DNA of 64,000 nt from Sulfitobacter sp. THAF37 (GTDB lineage Bacteria > Pseudomonadota > Alphaproteobacteria > Rhodobacterales > Rhodobacteraceae), in the NCBI RefSeq assembly GCF_009363555.1, contig NZ_CP045372.1, positions 2,119,501 through 2,183,500 of the forward strand, written 5' to 3'. Position 1 is the first letter of the stretch; each line of letters opens with the position of its first letter. This document shows positions 7,747 to 19,372 of this stretch, one piece after another. Both the position numbers and the translations under genes were made by a program. The notes beneath the pieces are model-generated. The model saw only the letters and a list, made by a program, of their open reading frames with translations. It searched no databases and was not told the DNA's origin.

Positions 7747-10676
7747 GGATCGCGGGCAGGGGTCTGATCGACCGGGAGAGGCCGGTCAGCTTCCGCTTCG
7801 ACGGGGCGACCTACGGGGGTTTCGCGGGCGATACGGTCGCATCCGCGCTGTTGGCGAACGGGCAGAAGCTGATGGGCCGGTCGTTCAAGTATCACCGCCC
7901 GCGTGGTGTGCTGACCGCCGGGTCCGAGGAACCGAATGCGCTGGTCACGGTGGGAAGGGGCGCCGCGGCGGAGCCGAACCTGCGTGCCACCGTGCAGGAA
8001 CTGTACCAGGGGTTGGAGGTGCGCAGCCAGAACGCCTGGCCGTCGCTGAGTTTCGATCTGATGGCGGTCAACGATCTGGCGGCGCCGTTTCTGGGGGCGG
8101 GCTTCTATTACAAGACCTTCATGTGGCCGAAGACATTCTGGGAGGCGATCTATGAGCCCGTGATCCGGCGGGCGGCAGGGTTGGGTGCGCTCAGCGGCAA
8201 GAACAATGCGGACCGCTATGAACGCGCCTATGCCTTTTGCGATCTTCTGGTGATCGGCGCGGGGCCTGCGGGCCTGATGGCGGCGCTGACGGCGGCACGG
8301 GCCGGGGCGGATGTGATCCTGATGGACGAGGATGCGCGCATGGGCGGGCGGCTCAATGCCGAAACCGGGGCGATCGGGCACCAGCCCGGTCATGCCTGGG
8401 CCGCCGGTGTCGTGGCGGAGCTGGCCGGGATGGCCAATGTGCGGCTGATGCCCCGGACCACGGCGACGGGCGTTTACGACGGCGGGATGTTCGGGGCGCT
8501 GGAACGGGTGAACCACCATGCCCCGCGGGCGGGTGATCTGCCGCTGGAGACGTTCTGGCGCATCCACGCGCGGCGCAGCATTCTGGCTACTGGCGCGCTG
8601 GAGCGGCCCGTTGCCTTTCGCAACAACGACCGACCTGGGATCATGACGGCAGGGGCGGTGCGGGCCTATCTCAACCGCTGGGGGGTGAGCCCCGGCAAAC
8701 ATGTGACGGTTTTCGGCAACAACGACGATGCGCATCGTACTGCGCGCGATCTGGTGGCGGCAGGTGTTCATGTGGCGGCGCTGATCGACAGCCGCGCCGA
8801 TGTCACGGTGGAGGGGGGCGACTTCCCGGTCTATACCGGCGCTCAGGTCTGCAACGCGGCGGGCCGCAAGGAGCTGGAGGCGATCACCATCCGGACGGCC
8901 TCGGGCGAACAGGCGATCCAGACCGATTGTCTGGCGATGTCGGGGGGCTGGAACCCGACGCTGCACCTGACCTGCCACTTGGGCGGGCGACCGACCTGGA
9001 ACGCGGATATTCAGGCCTTTGTGCCGACCCCCGGCGCGGTGCCGGGCATGACGGTGGCCGGAGCCTGCAACGGGGTCTTTTCCACGGCGGGCTGCCTGCG
9101 GGCCGGTGTCGACGCGGCGACTGAAGCCTTGGCCGATCTGGGGAGGCGGACGGGCGCGGTGGACCTGCCGCGTGCGGAGGATGACGCCTATGCGCTGGAA
9201 CCGCTTTGGGCGGTGCCGGGCAAGGGGCGCGCCTGGCTGGATTTCCAGAACGACGTGTCGGTCAAGGATGTGAAACAGGCGGCGGTTGAGAACTTCCGCT
9301 CGGTCGAGCACATGAAGCGGTACACGACACAGGGCATGGCCACCGACCAGGGTAAAAGTTCGAACGTGGCGGCGCTGGCGATCCTCGCGGATGCCACCGG
9401 GCGGGGCATTCCCGAAACCGGGACGACGACCTTCCGCCCCCCCTATGTGCCCGTTTCCATCGCGGCGATGGGCGCGGGCGCGCAGGGCAAGGGGTTCGCA
9501 CCGCAACGCTTCACCACCTCTCACCGGGCGTCGGTGAAAATGGGGGCGCCGATGATCGAAGCGGGGCTATGGTACCGGCCCAGCTATTTCCCGAAGGCGG
9601 GAGAAACCAACTGGCGGCAGTCCTGCGACCGGGAGGTGGGCCATGTGCGCGGGGCGGTGGGGGTCTGCGACGTGTCGACCCTGGGCAAGATCGACATCCA
9701 GGGGCCGGATGCGGCGGCGCTTCTGGATTTTGTCTATGCCAATGTCTTCTCGACGCTCAAGGTGGGGCGTGTGCGCTATGGTCTGATGCTGCGCGAAGAC
9801 GGGCACGTGATGGACGATGGCACCACCGCGCGCCTGGGGGACCAGCATTTCGTCATGACCACCACCACCGCCGCGGCGGGGCAGGTCATGCGGCATCTGG
9901 ATTTCGTGACCCAGTGTCTGCACCCGGAATGGCGAGTGTCCTGCATCTCGGTCACGGAACACTGGGCGCAGTTCGCCGTCGCCGGGCCAAAATCGCGCGA
10001 CCTGCTGAACGGCATCCTGGGCGAAGAGATCGACAGCGACCGCTGGCCCTTCATGGCCTGTGGTCCGGTCGAGGTGTGCGGCGTGGCGGGGCGGCTGTTC
10101 CGCATCTCGTTCTCCGGTGAACACGCCTACGAGGTGGCGGTGCCCGCGCGCTACGGGGCAAGCCTGTTCGATCTGCTGGTCAAGCGGGCAGAGGCGCTGG
10201 GCGGCGGCGCCTACGGCATGGAGGCGCTGAACGTCCTGCGCATCGAGAAGGGCTTTATCACTCATTCCGAGATCCATGGCCGCACGACCGCCTTCGACAT
10301 CGGAATGGGGCGCATGGTGTCGGACAAGAAGGACTGTATCGGCAAGACGATGGCGGCGCGATCCGGGCTGCAGGACGAGAGCCGCGAGCAACTGGTGGGG
10401 CTGAAGCCGGTCGGCGCGGTAAAGCAGCTGACCGCCGGGGCGCATCTATTCGATGCGGGCGCAGAGGCGGTCCGGGAGAACGATCAGGGGTATGTCACCT
10501 CTGTCGCGTTCTCGCCCGACCTGGGGCACATGATCGGTCTGGGTTTCGTGAAACGGGGCCTGACGCGCGAGGGCGAGGTGATCCGCATGGTGGATCATCT
10601 GCGCGGGCTGGAGGCGGAGGTGGAAATCTGCCATCCGGTGTTTCTGGACCGGGAAGGGGAGCGTGTACGTGGCTGA
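7743..10676 (+). CDS. soxA: Sarcosine oxidase alpha subunit
   Basis: A 977-residue subunit. The N-terminal 100 residues are ferredoxin-like (VSFRFDGATYGGFAGDTVASAL), then comes a dinucleotide-binding FAD/NAD domain (DLLVIGAGPAGLMAA), and the C-terminal 370 residues are an aminomethyltransferase (GcvT-like) domain that receives the methyl group on folate (GVCDVSTLGKIDIQGPDA; HAYEVAVPA). Length and domain order match known alpha subunits of about 965-1000 residues. The start at 7743 is fixed by the ATGA overlap with soxD. Confidence 0.97.
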   Translation: MRIAGRGLIDRERPVSFRFDGATYGGFAGDTVASALLANGQKLMGRSFKYHRPRGVLTAGSEEPNALVTVGRGAAAEPNLRATVQELYQGLEVRSQNAWPSLSFDLMAVNDLAAPFLGAGFYYKTFMWPKTFWEAIYEPVIRRAAGLGALSGKNNADRYERAYAFCDLLVIGAGPAGLMAALTAARAGADVILMDEDARMGGRLNAETGAIGHQPGHAWAAGVVAELAGMANVRLMPRTTATGVYDGGMFGALERVNHHAPRAGDLPLETFWRIHARRSILATGALERPVAFRNNDRPGIMTAGAVRAYLNRWGVSPGKHVTVFGNNDDAHRTARDLVAAGVHVAALIDSRADVTVEGGDFPVYTGAQVCNAAGRKELEAITIRTASGEQAIQTDCLAMSGGWNPTLHLTCHLGGRPTWNADIQAFVPTPGAVPGMTVAGACNGVFSTAGCLRAGVDAATEALADLGRRTGAVDLPRAEDDAYALEPLWAVPGKGRAWLDFQNDVSVKDVKQAAVENFRSVEHMKRYTTQGMATDQGKSSNVAALAILADATGRGIPETGTTTFRPPYVPVSIAAMGAGAQGKGFAPQRFTTSHRASVKMGAPMIEAGLWYRPSYFPKAGETNWRQSCDREVGHVRGAVGVCDVSTLGKIDIQGPDAAALLDFVYANVFSTLKVGRVRYGLMLREDGHVMDDGTTARLGDQHFVMTTTTAAAGQVMRHLDFVTQCLHPEWRVSCISVTEHWAQFAVAGPKSRDLLNGILGEEIDSDRWPFMACGPVEVCGVAGRLFRISFSGEHAYEVAVPARYGASLFDLLVKRAEALGGGAYGMEALNVLRIEKGFITHSEIHGRTTAFDIGMGRMVSDKKDCIGKTMAARSGLQDESREQLVGLKPVGAVKQLTAGAHLFDAGAEAVRENDQGYVTSVAFSPDLGHMIGLGFVKRGLTREGEVIRMVDHLRGLEAEVEICHPVFLDREGERVRG

Positions 10677-11229
10677 ACTGACGGCAAGGACGCCCTGCGA
10701 CGGCCTGCTGCCGATCCGCATCGGCGCGGCGGAACTGACGGAACTGGATGCGGGCACCCTGACGCTGCTGGCGCCGCTGGGCGACGCTGCGGCGCTGGGT
10801 GCGGCGTTGGAAAAGGCACATGGCCTTGCCTGGCCCGCGCCCCTGCGCGCGACCGGCAAGGCGGGGGCGCGTTGCCTGTGGTTCGGGCGCGATCAGGCAT
10901 TGCTGATGGGGCCGGTTCCGGATCCGGCGCTGGCCGAACATGCCGCGGTCGTGGATCAGTCCGACGGTTGGGCGGCGGTGCAGCTGAAGGGGGCCGGGGC
11001 GGTGGACGTGCTGGCACGGCTGGTCCCGGTGGACCTGCGCGAGGACCGGTTCAAGCGTGGGCACACCCTGCGCACGCAACTCTACCACATGTCCGCCTCG
11101 ATCACCAAGACCGGGGCTGACACTTTTGTCATCCTTGTTTTCCGGTCGATGGCATCCACATTGGTTCATGATATGAAGACAGCGATGGAAGCCGTGGCTG
11201 CACGCGCCGACGTGCGTGGCGGAGATTGA
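10669..11229 (+). CDS. soxG: Sarcosine oxidase gamma subunit
   Basis: About 186 residues, GcvT-N-like gamma subunit completing soxBDAG. I favour the GTG at 10669, giving an eight-base overlap (GTGGCTGA) with soxA and a good distance from GGAAGGGGA; a GTG at 10663 is also possible. Conserved gamma features are LWFGRDQALLM, DQSDGWAAVQLKGAGA and the final YHMSASITKTGADTF plus RSMASTLVHDM segments. Confidence 0.92.
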   Translation: MAELTARTPCDGLLPIRIGAAELTELDAGTLTLLAPLGDAAALGAALEKAHGLAWPAPLRATGKAGARCLWFGRDQALLMGPVPDPALAEHAAVVDQSDGWAAVQLKGAGAVDVLARLVPVDLREDRFKRGHTLRTQLYHMSASITKTGADTFVILVFRSMASTLVHDMKTAMEAVAARADVRGGD

Positions 11230-11242
11230 GTGGAGTGATCCG

Positions 11243-11545
11243 ATGGTGAAGTATCTGGTGATGTCGGCGGTTGTTGCCGCGATGGCCGGTCCCGTAGCGG
11301 CGGCCGGAAAGAAGGAAGTGGATTGCGGGCACCAGGCGGCGGTTGTCTCGGCGGTGCAGCAGGCGCGGCTTGCGCGTGTCAGCGAACGCAAGGTGGCGGA
11401 TCATGTGGCGGGCAAGGCGACCTGGCCTGAGCGTTACAACACCGCGATCCCGCTTGTGGCCCCTTGGGTTTACCAGATGAAGCTGCGGGATGTGAAGGCG
11501 CAGGACCTTGCGGCGGCCTGGAACGAAATGTGCATGGCGCGCTGA
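11243..11545 (+). CDS. Small exported protein of unknown function
   Basis: A 100-residue protein beginning 13 bases after soxG, with GGAG before the ATG at 11243. A signal peptide is clear (residues 1-22, ending PVAAA). The mature part is helical with two cysteines (DCGHQAAVV and NEMCMAR) that could form one disulfide. Position suggests cotranscription with sox, but nothing in the sequence ties it to sarcosine use. Family not recognised. Confidence 0.75.
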   Translation: MVKYLVMSAVVAAMAGPVAAAGKKEVDCGHQAAVVSAVQQARLARVSERKVADHVAGKATWPERYNTAIPLVAPWVYQMKLRDVKAQDLAAAWNEMCMAR

Positions 11546-11631
11546 GCGCGGTCCGCACCGGCCCGTCCTGAACCGTTTCGATCATGCATGGCGCCGCTGG
11601 ACCATCCCGCGTGCGGCGATTAGGATATGGT

Positions 11632-13599
11632 ATGAGCCTGCCACCCGGATTCCTGGACGAATTGCGCAGCCGAGCGAGCCTGTCACAGGTCGTCGGTCGC
11701 AAGGTGATATGGGATCAGCGCAAGTCCAATCAGGGCAAGGGGGACATGTGGGCGCCGTGCCCCTTTCACCAGGAAAAATCGGCCAGCTTCCACGTCGATG
11801 ACCGAAAGGGCTTTTATTATTGCTTTGGCTGTCACGCCAAGGGGGACGCGATCTCTTTCGTGCGGGAAACCGAGAATGTCGGTTTCATGGAAGCGGTAGA
11901 GACTCTCGCCCGGGAAGCGGGGATGACCATGCCCGCGCGCGATCCGAAAGCGGCCGAGAAGGCCGACAAGCGCAACGACCTGGCCGACGTGATGGAGCTG
12001 GCGGTGCGCTGGTTCCGGCTGCAGTTGCAGACAGGCGGGGCGGCGGACGCGCGGGCCTATCTCGACCGGCGCGGGCTGGACGAAAAGGCGCGGGATCACT
12101 GGGAAATCGGCTTTGCCCCCGACGCCTGGCAGGGGTTGTGGGACGCGCTGAAGGGCAAGGGCGTCTCGGACCAGATGATCCTGGATGCGGGGCTGGCCAA
12201 GCCTTCGTCGAAGGGGGGTAAGCCCTACGACACCTTCCGGGGGCGCATCATGTTCCCGATCCGCGATGTCCGGGGCCGGGCGATTGCCTTTGGCGGTCGG
12301 GCGATGGACCCGAACGACAACGCGAAATATCTCAATTCGCCGGAAACCGCGCTCTTTGACAAGGGCCGCAGCCTCTACAATGTCCGCGAGGCGCGGGCGG
12401 CGGCGGGCAAGGGGCAGCCGTTGCTGGTGGCCGAAGGGTATATGGACGTGATCGCCCTGCATGGCGCGGGGTTCGAGGCGGCGGTGGCCCCGCTGGGGAC
12501 CGCGATCACGGACAATCAATTGCAGATGCTGTGGCGCATCCACCCGGAGCCGATCATCACGCTGGACGGCGACACCGCCGGTCAGCGTGCGGCGCTGCGT
12601 CTGATCGACCTGGCGCTGCCGCTGCTGGAGGCGGGGCGGTCGCTGCGCTTTGCCATGATGCCCGAGGGGCAGGACCCGGACGATCTGCTGAAGGCCTCTG
12701 GGCCGGGTGCGTTCCAGAAGCTGATCGACGAGGCGGTGCCGATGGTGCGCCTGTTGTGGCAGCGCGAGACGGAAGGCCGGGTGTTCGACAGTCCGGAGCG
12801 CAAGGCGGCACTGGACAAGGCCCTGCGCGAGAAGATCATGCAGATCAAGGACCCGTCGATCCGCAGCCATTATGGCCAGGAAATCAAGGACCTTCGCTGG
12901 CAGCTGTTTCGGCCCCAGGCGGCCCCGCGCGGCGGCGCACGACCGGCTTTTCGCCCCGGTGGCAAGTGGCAGCAGGCCCCGATGGCGCCTCTTCCCAGCA
13001 CCAAGGCATCGGTTCTGGTGGGCGGCGATCAGGCCGTGACGGACCATCTGCGCGAGGCGGTGATCCTGGCTGCGGTGATCGGCTGCCCCCAGATCGCGGC
13101 CGAGTTCGAAAGCGGGCTGGAGGGGATGCTCTGCCGCGACCGCGACAACAAGGTCATGCGCGACCTGATTCTGCGTCATGCGCAGGACGGCGACGCGGTG
13201 TTGCGTGAAAAGATTTCCACCGCACTGGGGCCGGACGCCCTTGAAAACCTCATCTCACAGCGCCATGTCGCCATCACTCCGTGCATCCGCAATCCGGGCG
13301 ACATCGAAATGGCCACCATGACCGTGGCCGAGGAACTGGCCAAACTGGCGGCGGCACGAGGGTTGAGCGAGGAGATCGCCGAAGCCGAGGAAGACATGGC
13401 GGGGGCGGCTGACGAAGGGTTGACCTGGCGGTTGAGCGAGGCCGTGCGCAGCGCGGATCAGGCCCGGCGGTCCGGTCAGGAGGACAAGGCGGAATACGAG
13501 GTGAGCGAGAATGGCGCGCGCATCTCCCGCGACGAACGCAGCGCGCTGGACGCGCTGTTGCAGAACATTACGTATGAAAAACCGAAGGGCCGTAACTGA
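11632..13599 (+). CDS. dnaG: DNA primase
   Basis: Synthesises RNA primers at the replication fork with DnaB. 655 residues from the ATG at 11632. N-terminal CHC2 zinc domain: Cys43, His46, Cys64, Cys67 (CPFHQ and CFGCH). The catalytic Toprim core has EGYMDV (268-273) and DGDTAG (312-317), then QDPDDLL. The C-terminal third is the helicase-interacting region. It sits directly upstream of rpoD, the classical macromolecular-synthesis arrangement without rpsU. Confidence 0.97.
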   Translation: MSLPPGFLDELRSRASLSQVVGRKVIWDQRKSNQGKGDMWAPCPFHQEKSASFHVDDRKGFYYCFGCHAKGDAISFVRETENVGFMEAVETLAREAGMTMPARDPKAAEKADKRNDLADVMELAVRWFRLQLQTGGAADARAYLDRRGLDEKARDHWEIGFAPDAWQGLWDALKGKGVSDQMILDAGLAKPSSKGGKPYDTFRGRIMFPIRDVRGRAIAFGGRAMDPNDNAKYLNSPETALFDKGRSLYNVREARAAAGKGQPLLVAEGYMDVIALHGAGFEAAVAPLGTAITDNQLQMLWRIHPEPIITLDGDTAGQRAALRLIDLALPLLEAGRSLRFAMMPEGQDPDDLLKASGPGAFQKLIDEAVPMVRLLWQRETEGRVFDSPERKAALDKALREKIMQIKDPSIRSHYGQEIKDLRWQLFRPQAAPRGGARPAFRPGGKWQQAPMAPLPSTKASVLVGGDQAVTDHLREAVILAAVIGCPQIAAEFESGLEGMLCRDRDNKVMRDLILRHAQDGDAVLREKISTALGPDALENLISQRHVAITPCIRNPGDIEMATMTVAEELAKLAAARGLSEEIAEAEEDMAGAADEGLTWRLSEAVRSADQARRSGQEDKAEYEVSENGARISRDERSALDALLQNITYEKPKGRN

Positions 13600-13730
13600 G
13601 CCGTGACCTTTTTGGCAGGCCCTTTAGGAAAATGCAGGACGACGGGTTTAAGAATCGGCGCAAACCCCGCATGATTCGCGCTAGTCGAATCGCTCTCACT
13701 GATTCGCGCAACCGCGCTGGAGGACATTCA

Positions 13731-15713
<1,983 letters not shown>

Positions 15714-15757
15714 CATCAAGAGACGGGCGCGGTGCCCGCGAGGCGTATCAAGTGTGC

Positions 15758-15786
15758 AAAAGGACCGGCGCTTTGCCGGTCCTTTT
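15758..15786 (+). terminator. Rho-independent terminator after rpoD
   Basis: AAAAGGACCGGC and GCCGGTCCTTTT form a 12-bp stem around a five-base loop (15770-15774), 45 bases past the rpoD stop; more T follow. The symmetry would allow function on both strands. Confidence 0.92.
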
Positions 15787-15928
15787 CGTTTTAGGGTTTG
15801 CAGTACTCGGCGCGGTGCCGTTGTTCTAGTCGCGGCGCGAGGGTGACACAGGTGTGATTAGATTTGGCCCAGCATCGGCATATCTAAATGAAGACAAACC
15901 AAGCAAAGAACCAGGCAAAGGAAGTGTC

Positions 15929-16375
15929 ATGCGCATATTCTGCTCTGCCGCCCTTTCGGCGGCGTTATTCACCGGCAGCCTTCCGGTTGCGGCGGCTGCA
16001 CAATCCTATGAAGCGATCAACGACCTCAAGGTCTATGGGCTGAGCCAGACCTCGTTCGAGGTGATCGAGGACCACGGCGAAGGGGCGCGCGGCATGTGGT
16101 GCGCGGCTGCGGATTATGCGATCCATCGGCTGGGCGTGCCCCGGACCACGCGGTTCTACGTCAAATCGCCCCGTGGCCGTTCCCAGACCGGCGCGGGTCG
16201 CGTCGGTGTCGTCTTTACAACGGATGCAGCCAGCCTGCCGGTTCAGCCGTCCCGCTCCGTCTCGGTCAGTGTGGAGGTGCCGGGCGAAGGGCTGCCGGTC
16301 TACCACGCCCATCAGTTCTGCCGGGACTACGAGATCGAACTCGACAGCATTCTGTTCCGGCGTGGCCGGTACTGA
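15929..16375 (+). CDS. Exported protein of unknown function
   Basis: 148 residues from the ATG at 15929, preceded by AAAGGAAG. Signal peptide to about residue 24 (ALFTGSLPVAAAAQ). The mature domain keeps two cysteines (GMWCAAADYAI and HQFCRDYEIELDS) and aromatic residues typical of small periplasmic proteins conserved in Rhodobacteraceae. Its own promoter must lie in the AT-rich stretch 15840-15925. No function can be assigned. Confidence 0.8.
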   Translation: MRIFCSAALSAALFTGSLPVAAAAQSYEAINDLKVYGLSQTSFEVIEDHGEGARGMWCAAADYAIHRLGVPRTTRFYVKSPRGRSQTGAGRVGVVFTTDAASLPVQPSRSVSVSVEVPGEGLPVYHAHQFCRDYEIELDSILFRRGRY

Positions 16376-16495
16376 CGGAAAACCTGGCGCTGCCGGACGC
16401 GGTTGATCTCCGGTTCGCGGCGGCGCTACTGTCGGGAATGTGGACACGCAGCCCTCAGGCTGGCCTGAAAGGGCGCAGGTGGGTTGCGGCGCGGC

Positions 16496-16930
16496 ATGGA
16501 AGAATGGATGCAGACGACCTTTGACATCTCGACACGCGGTCAGGGCCTCTACCTTTTTACCCCTGAGGTCGAAACCTGGCTGGCCGGGCACGGCGACGGG
16601 CTGCTGACCCTGCTGATCCGCCACACCTCGGCCTCCATCCTGATCCAGGAAAACGCGGACCCCGATGTTCAGACCGACCTTCTGGCCTATTACCAGCGCC
16701 TGGTACCGCCAGCGGACGATCAAACCATGAGCTACCTGCGTCACCGGATGGAGGGGCCTGACGATATGCCTGCGCATATCAAGGCCGCGATGCTTCCTGT
16801 GAGCCTGTCCATCCCGGTTGCGGGTGGGCGGATGCAACTGGGCACCTGGCAGGGGCTGTACCTGTTCGAACACCGCGATGCGCCCCACCAACGGAGGGTG
16901 GCGGCGCATTTCCTGCCCGACGGGCGGTAG
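16496..16930 (+). CDS. YjbQ family protein (UPF0047, secondary thiamine-phosphate synthase type)
   Basis: 144 residues; an internal ATG at 16508 is an alternative start and leaves a protein closer to the usual length of about 138. Family marks are the RHTSASILIQENADPDVQTDL segment with His, Glu and Asp, a middle HRMEGPDDMPAHIKA segment and the end LGTWQGLYLFEHR. YjbQ proteins have weak thiamine-phosphate synthase activity; their main physiological role is unsettled. It converges on the SDR gene. Confidence 0.9.
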   Translation: MEEWMQTTFDISTRGQGLYLFTPEVETWLAGHGDGLLTLLIRHTSASILIQENADPDVQTDLLAYYQRLVPPADDQTMSYLRHRMEGPDDMPAHIKAAMLPVSLSIPVAGGRMQLGTWQGLYLFEHRDAPHQRRVAAHFLPDGR

Positions 16931-16936
16931 TCCCGC

Positions 16937-17608
16937 TCAGCCGGTGGGCATCAGGTGTATTTCGCGGACCGATGCGCGTGCGGGCGCATCAAGCGCGTGC
17001 ATCACGGCGTTTGCCACGTCTTCGGGCGCAAGCTTGTCCGGCTTTGCCTCGTCAAAGAACCCGGTGTTGACCATGCCCGGAGAGACGACCATGCAGCGCC
17101 CGCCCCATTCGGCCATTTCATCGGCCAGGTTCCCGGCAAAGCCGTGGATGAACCATTTCGTCGCGCCATAGATCGAGCCTTTGATGTGGGTGCGTCCCGC
17201 CGCCGACCCGGTGACGACATATTGGCCGGTGGTCTTGCGCAGATGCGGCATCGCCGCGTGCGCGGTATAGAGCGCCCCCATGACGTTGAGGTCCACCATG
17301 CCTTTCCAGTCCTCGGGATCGCCGTTTTCGGTGCCCGCCTGCGAGGTGCCGCGCCCGGCATTGGCGAAAACCGCGTCGATCTGGCCGAACTTGCTGGCTG
17401 TCTTGTCCATCGCATCTTTTTGCGCGTCGTAGTCGCAGGCATCGCCCGGCAGCGCCAGCGCCGTGTCGCCGATGTCGCTTGCCAGGGCGTCCAGCTTGTC
17501 CGCGCTGCGGGCGAAAAGCGCAACATTCCAGCCTGCGTCCGCGGCGGCCTTGGCCGTCGCCGCACCGATCCCGCTGGAGGCGCCTGTGATGAAGAGGGTC
17601 TTGGTCAT
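16937..17608 (-). CDS. Short-chain dehydrogenase/reductase
   Basis: 223 residues; start at 17608 with AAAGGA upstream. Classical [13 protein letters not shown] coenzyme motif at the N terminus, an NAG motif (FANAGRG), catalytic Ser and YGATK (Tyr-x-x-x-Lys), and the C-terminal PGMVNTGFF. Likely an NADP-dependent oxidoreductase of the YdfG/serine-dehydrogenase-like group. The substrate cannot be told from sequence. Monocistronic, convergent with the YjbQ gene and divergent from nrdR. Confidence 0.92.
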   Translation of the reverse strand: MTKTLFITGASSGIGAATAKAAADAGWNVALFARSADKLDALASDIGDTALALPGDACDYDAQKDAMDKTASKFGQIDAVFANAGRGTSQAGTENGDPEDWKGMVDLNVMGALYTAHAAMPHLRKTTGQYVVTGSAAGRTHIKGSIYGATKWFIHGFAGNLADEMAEWGGRCMVVSPGMVNTGFFDEAKPDKLAPEDVANAVMHALDAPARASVREIHLMPTG

Positions 17609-17795
17609 TGGATCGTCCTTTCTGCTCGTAAAGGAGGGCAACGCATGGGCGCAGCGTTGGGTTCAGGTCACAGCTTTGGACACAACATCTTGCGGGGCAT
17701 TTCGCCACTACCCAAAACCTCGCGTTGCCCCTATAAGTTTCGGCAAGAGGGCGGATAGCCCCACTAGTGAGGCAGGTAAAAAAGGGGGATGGCTC

Positions 17796-18263
17796 ATGCG
17801 CTGCCCGTTTTGCGGAAATATAGATACCCAGGTTAAAGACAGCCGCCCGGCGGAAGATCATGTGTCGATCCGGCGCAGACGGTTCTGCCCGGCTTGCGGC
17901 GGGCGCTTCACGACCTATGAACGCGTGCAGCTGCGCGACCTTGTCGTGATCAAGACAACCGGCAAGCGTGAGGATTTCGACCGCGACAAGCTGGAACGGT
18001 CGATCCGCATTTCCATGCAGAAACGCCCGATAGAGCCCGAGCGCATTGATCAGATGATCAGCGGCATCGTGCGCCGCCTGGAAAGCATGGGCGAAACCGA
18101 TATCCCCTCGAAACAGATCGGCGAAATCGTGATGGAGTCGCTGAACCGGATCGACACGGTGGCCTATGTGCGCTTTGCCAGCGTTTACAAGAATTTCCAG
18201 GCGCCGGACGATTTCGACAAGTTCGTCGCCGAATTGCGTCCCGACCTGCCCAAGGAAGAGTGA
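17796..18263 (+). CDS. nrdR: Transcriptional repressor NrdR
   Basis: 155 residues. N-terminal zinc ribbon (CPFCG ... [14 protein letters not shown]) followed by an ATP-cone domain ([20 protein letters not shown]), the full NrdR architecture. It senses ATP/dATP and represses ribonucleotide reductase genes. The ATG at 17796 follows AAAGGGGGA. The stop overlaps the GTG start of ribD (GTGA), a linkage common in proteobacteria. Confidence 0.97.
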   Translation: MRCPFCGNIDTQVKDSRPAEDHVSIRRRRFCPACGGRFTTYERVQLRDLVVIKTTGKREDFDRDKLERSIRISMQKRPIEPERIDQMISGIVRRLESMGETDIPSKQIGEIVMESLNRIDTVAYVRFASVYKNFQAPDDFDKFVAELRPDLPKEE

Positions 18264-19363
18264 CCCGCCCGGCGGACAGCGACGCGCGGTTCATGGCGCA
18301 GGCCCTGTCCCTGGGGCGGCGGGGGCAGGGCCGTGTCTGGCCCAACCCCGCGGTGGGCTGCGTCATCGTTTCGGCGGGACGGATCGTCGGGCGCGGCTGG
18401 ACCCAACCCGGCGGACGCCCCCACGCCGAGACCGAGGCGCTGGCCCAGGCCGGTGCGGCGGCGCGGGGCGCGGATGTCTATGTCACGCTGGAACCCTGCG
18501 CCCATCACGGCAGGACACCGCCCTGCGCGCAGGCATTGATTGACGCGGGCGTCGCGCGTGTTCTGATCGCGGTGCAGGATCGGGACAGCCGCGTCGACGG
18601 CCGGGGAACCGCGATGCTGCGCGCCGCGGGGATCGAGGTCTTCCAGGGCATTATGGCGAAAGAGGCCGCCCGCGACCATGCGGGGTTCTTCAGCCGGGTG
18701 CAGCAGAGCCGCCCGCTGGTGACGCTGAAGCTGGCGCAGACCTTTGACGGCCGCATCGCCACCGGCACGGGCGAAAGTCAGTGGATCACCGGACCCGAGG
18801 CGCGGCGGGCCACGCATGCCATGCGCGCACGCCATGACGCGGTGATGGTGGGCGGCGGCACGGCGCGCAAGGACGACCCCAGCCTGACGGTGCGCGGTCT
18901 GGGCATCGGCTGGCAACCGGCGCGGGTGGTGGTATCGCGCCGGCTGGACCTGCCGCTGCTGAGCAACCTCGCCCGGACGGCGGCAACGGCGCCGCTGATC
19001 CTCTGTCATGGGCGGGACGTCGACCCGACGCTGGAGCGGACCTGGCGTGGCCTGGGGGCCACGCTGCTTTCTTGTGCGGCGCGGGGCGGGCAGCTCGACC
19101 CGGTCGATGTGCTGCGGCAGCTGGGCGATCATGGGCTGACGCGGGTGTTCTGCGAAGGCGGAAGCGCGCTGGCGGCATCGCTGATCGAGGCGGATCTGGT
19201 GGACCGGCTGGTGGGCTTCAGCGCCGGTCTGGTGATCGGGGCGGAAGGCTTGCCCGGGATCGGGGCGATGGGCCTGTCCCGCCTGGCCGAGGCGCCGCGC
19301 TATGCGCTGAGCGAGACGCGCCGTGTGGGCGCGGATGCGCTGCACATCTGGGAACGCGCCTGA
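18260..19363 (+). CDS. ribD: Riboflavin biosynthesis deaminase/reductase RibD
   Basis: 367 residues, GTG start overlapping nrdR. The N-terminal cytidine-deaminase-like domain has the zinc site His-Ala-Glu ([11 protein letters not shown]) and [11 protein letters not shown]. The C-terminal reductase domain starts near residue 150 ([28 protein letters not shown]) and includes [12 protein letters not shown] and [13 protein letters not shown]. It carries out the deamination and reduction steps from the GTP-derived pyrimidine. The next rib gene is 4.7 kb away, past an opposed capsule block. Confidence 0.97.
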   Translation: MTRPADSDARFMAQALSLGRRGQGRVWPNPAVGCVIVSAGRIVGRGWTQPGGRPHAETEALAQAGAAARGADVYVTLEPCAHHGRTPPCAQALIDAGVARVLIAVQDRDSRVDGRGTAMLRAAGIEVFQGIMAKEAARDHAGFFSRVQQSRPLVTLKLAQTFDGRIATGTGESQWITGPEARRATHAMRARHDAVMVGGGTARKDDPSLTVRGLGIGWQPARVVVSRRLDLPLLSNLARTAATAPLILCHGRDVDPTLERTWRGLGATLLSCAARGGQLDPVDVLRQLGDHGLTRVFCEGGSALAASLIEADLVDRLVGFSAGLVIGAEGLPGIGAMGLSRLAEAPRYALSETRRVGADALHIWERA

Positions 19364-19372
19364 GCGCGCCTG

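Noticed and set aside
17670..17700. NrdR box upstream of nrdR (ACACAACATCTTG)
   Set aside because: Only the left half resembles the ACAC...GTGT consensus; no second box.
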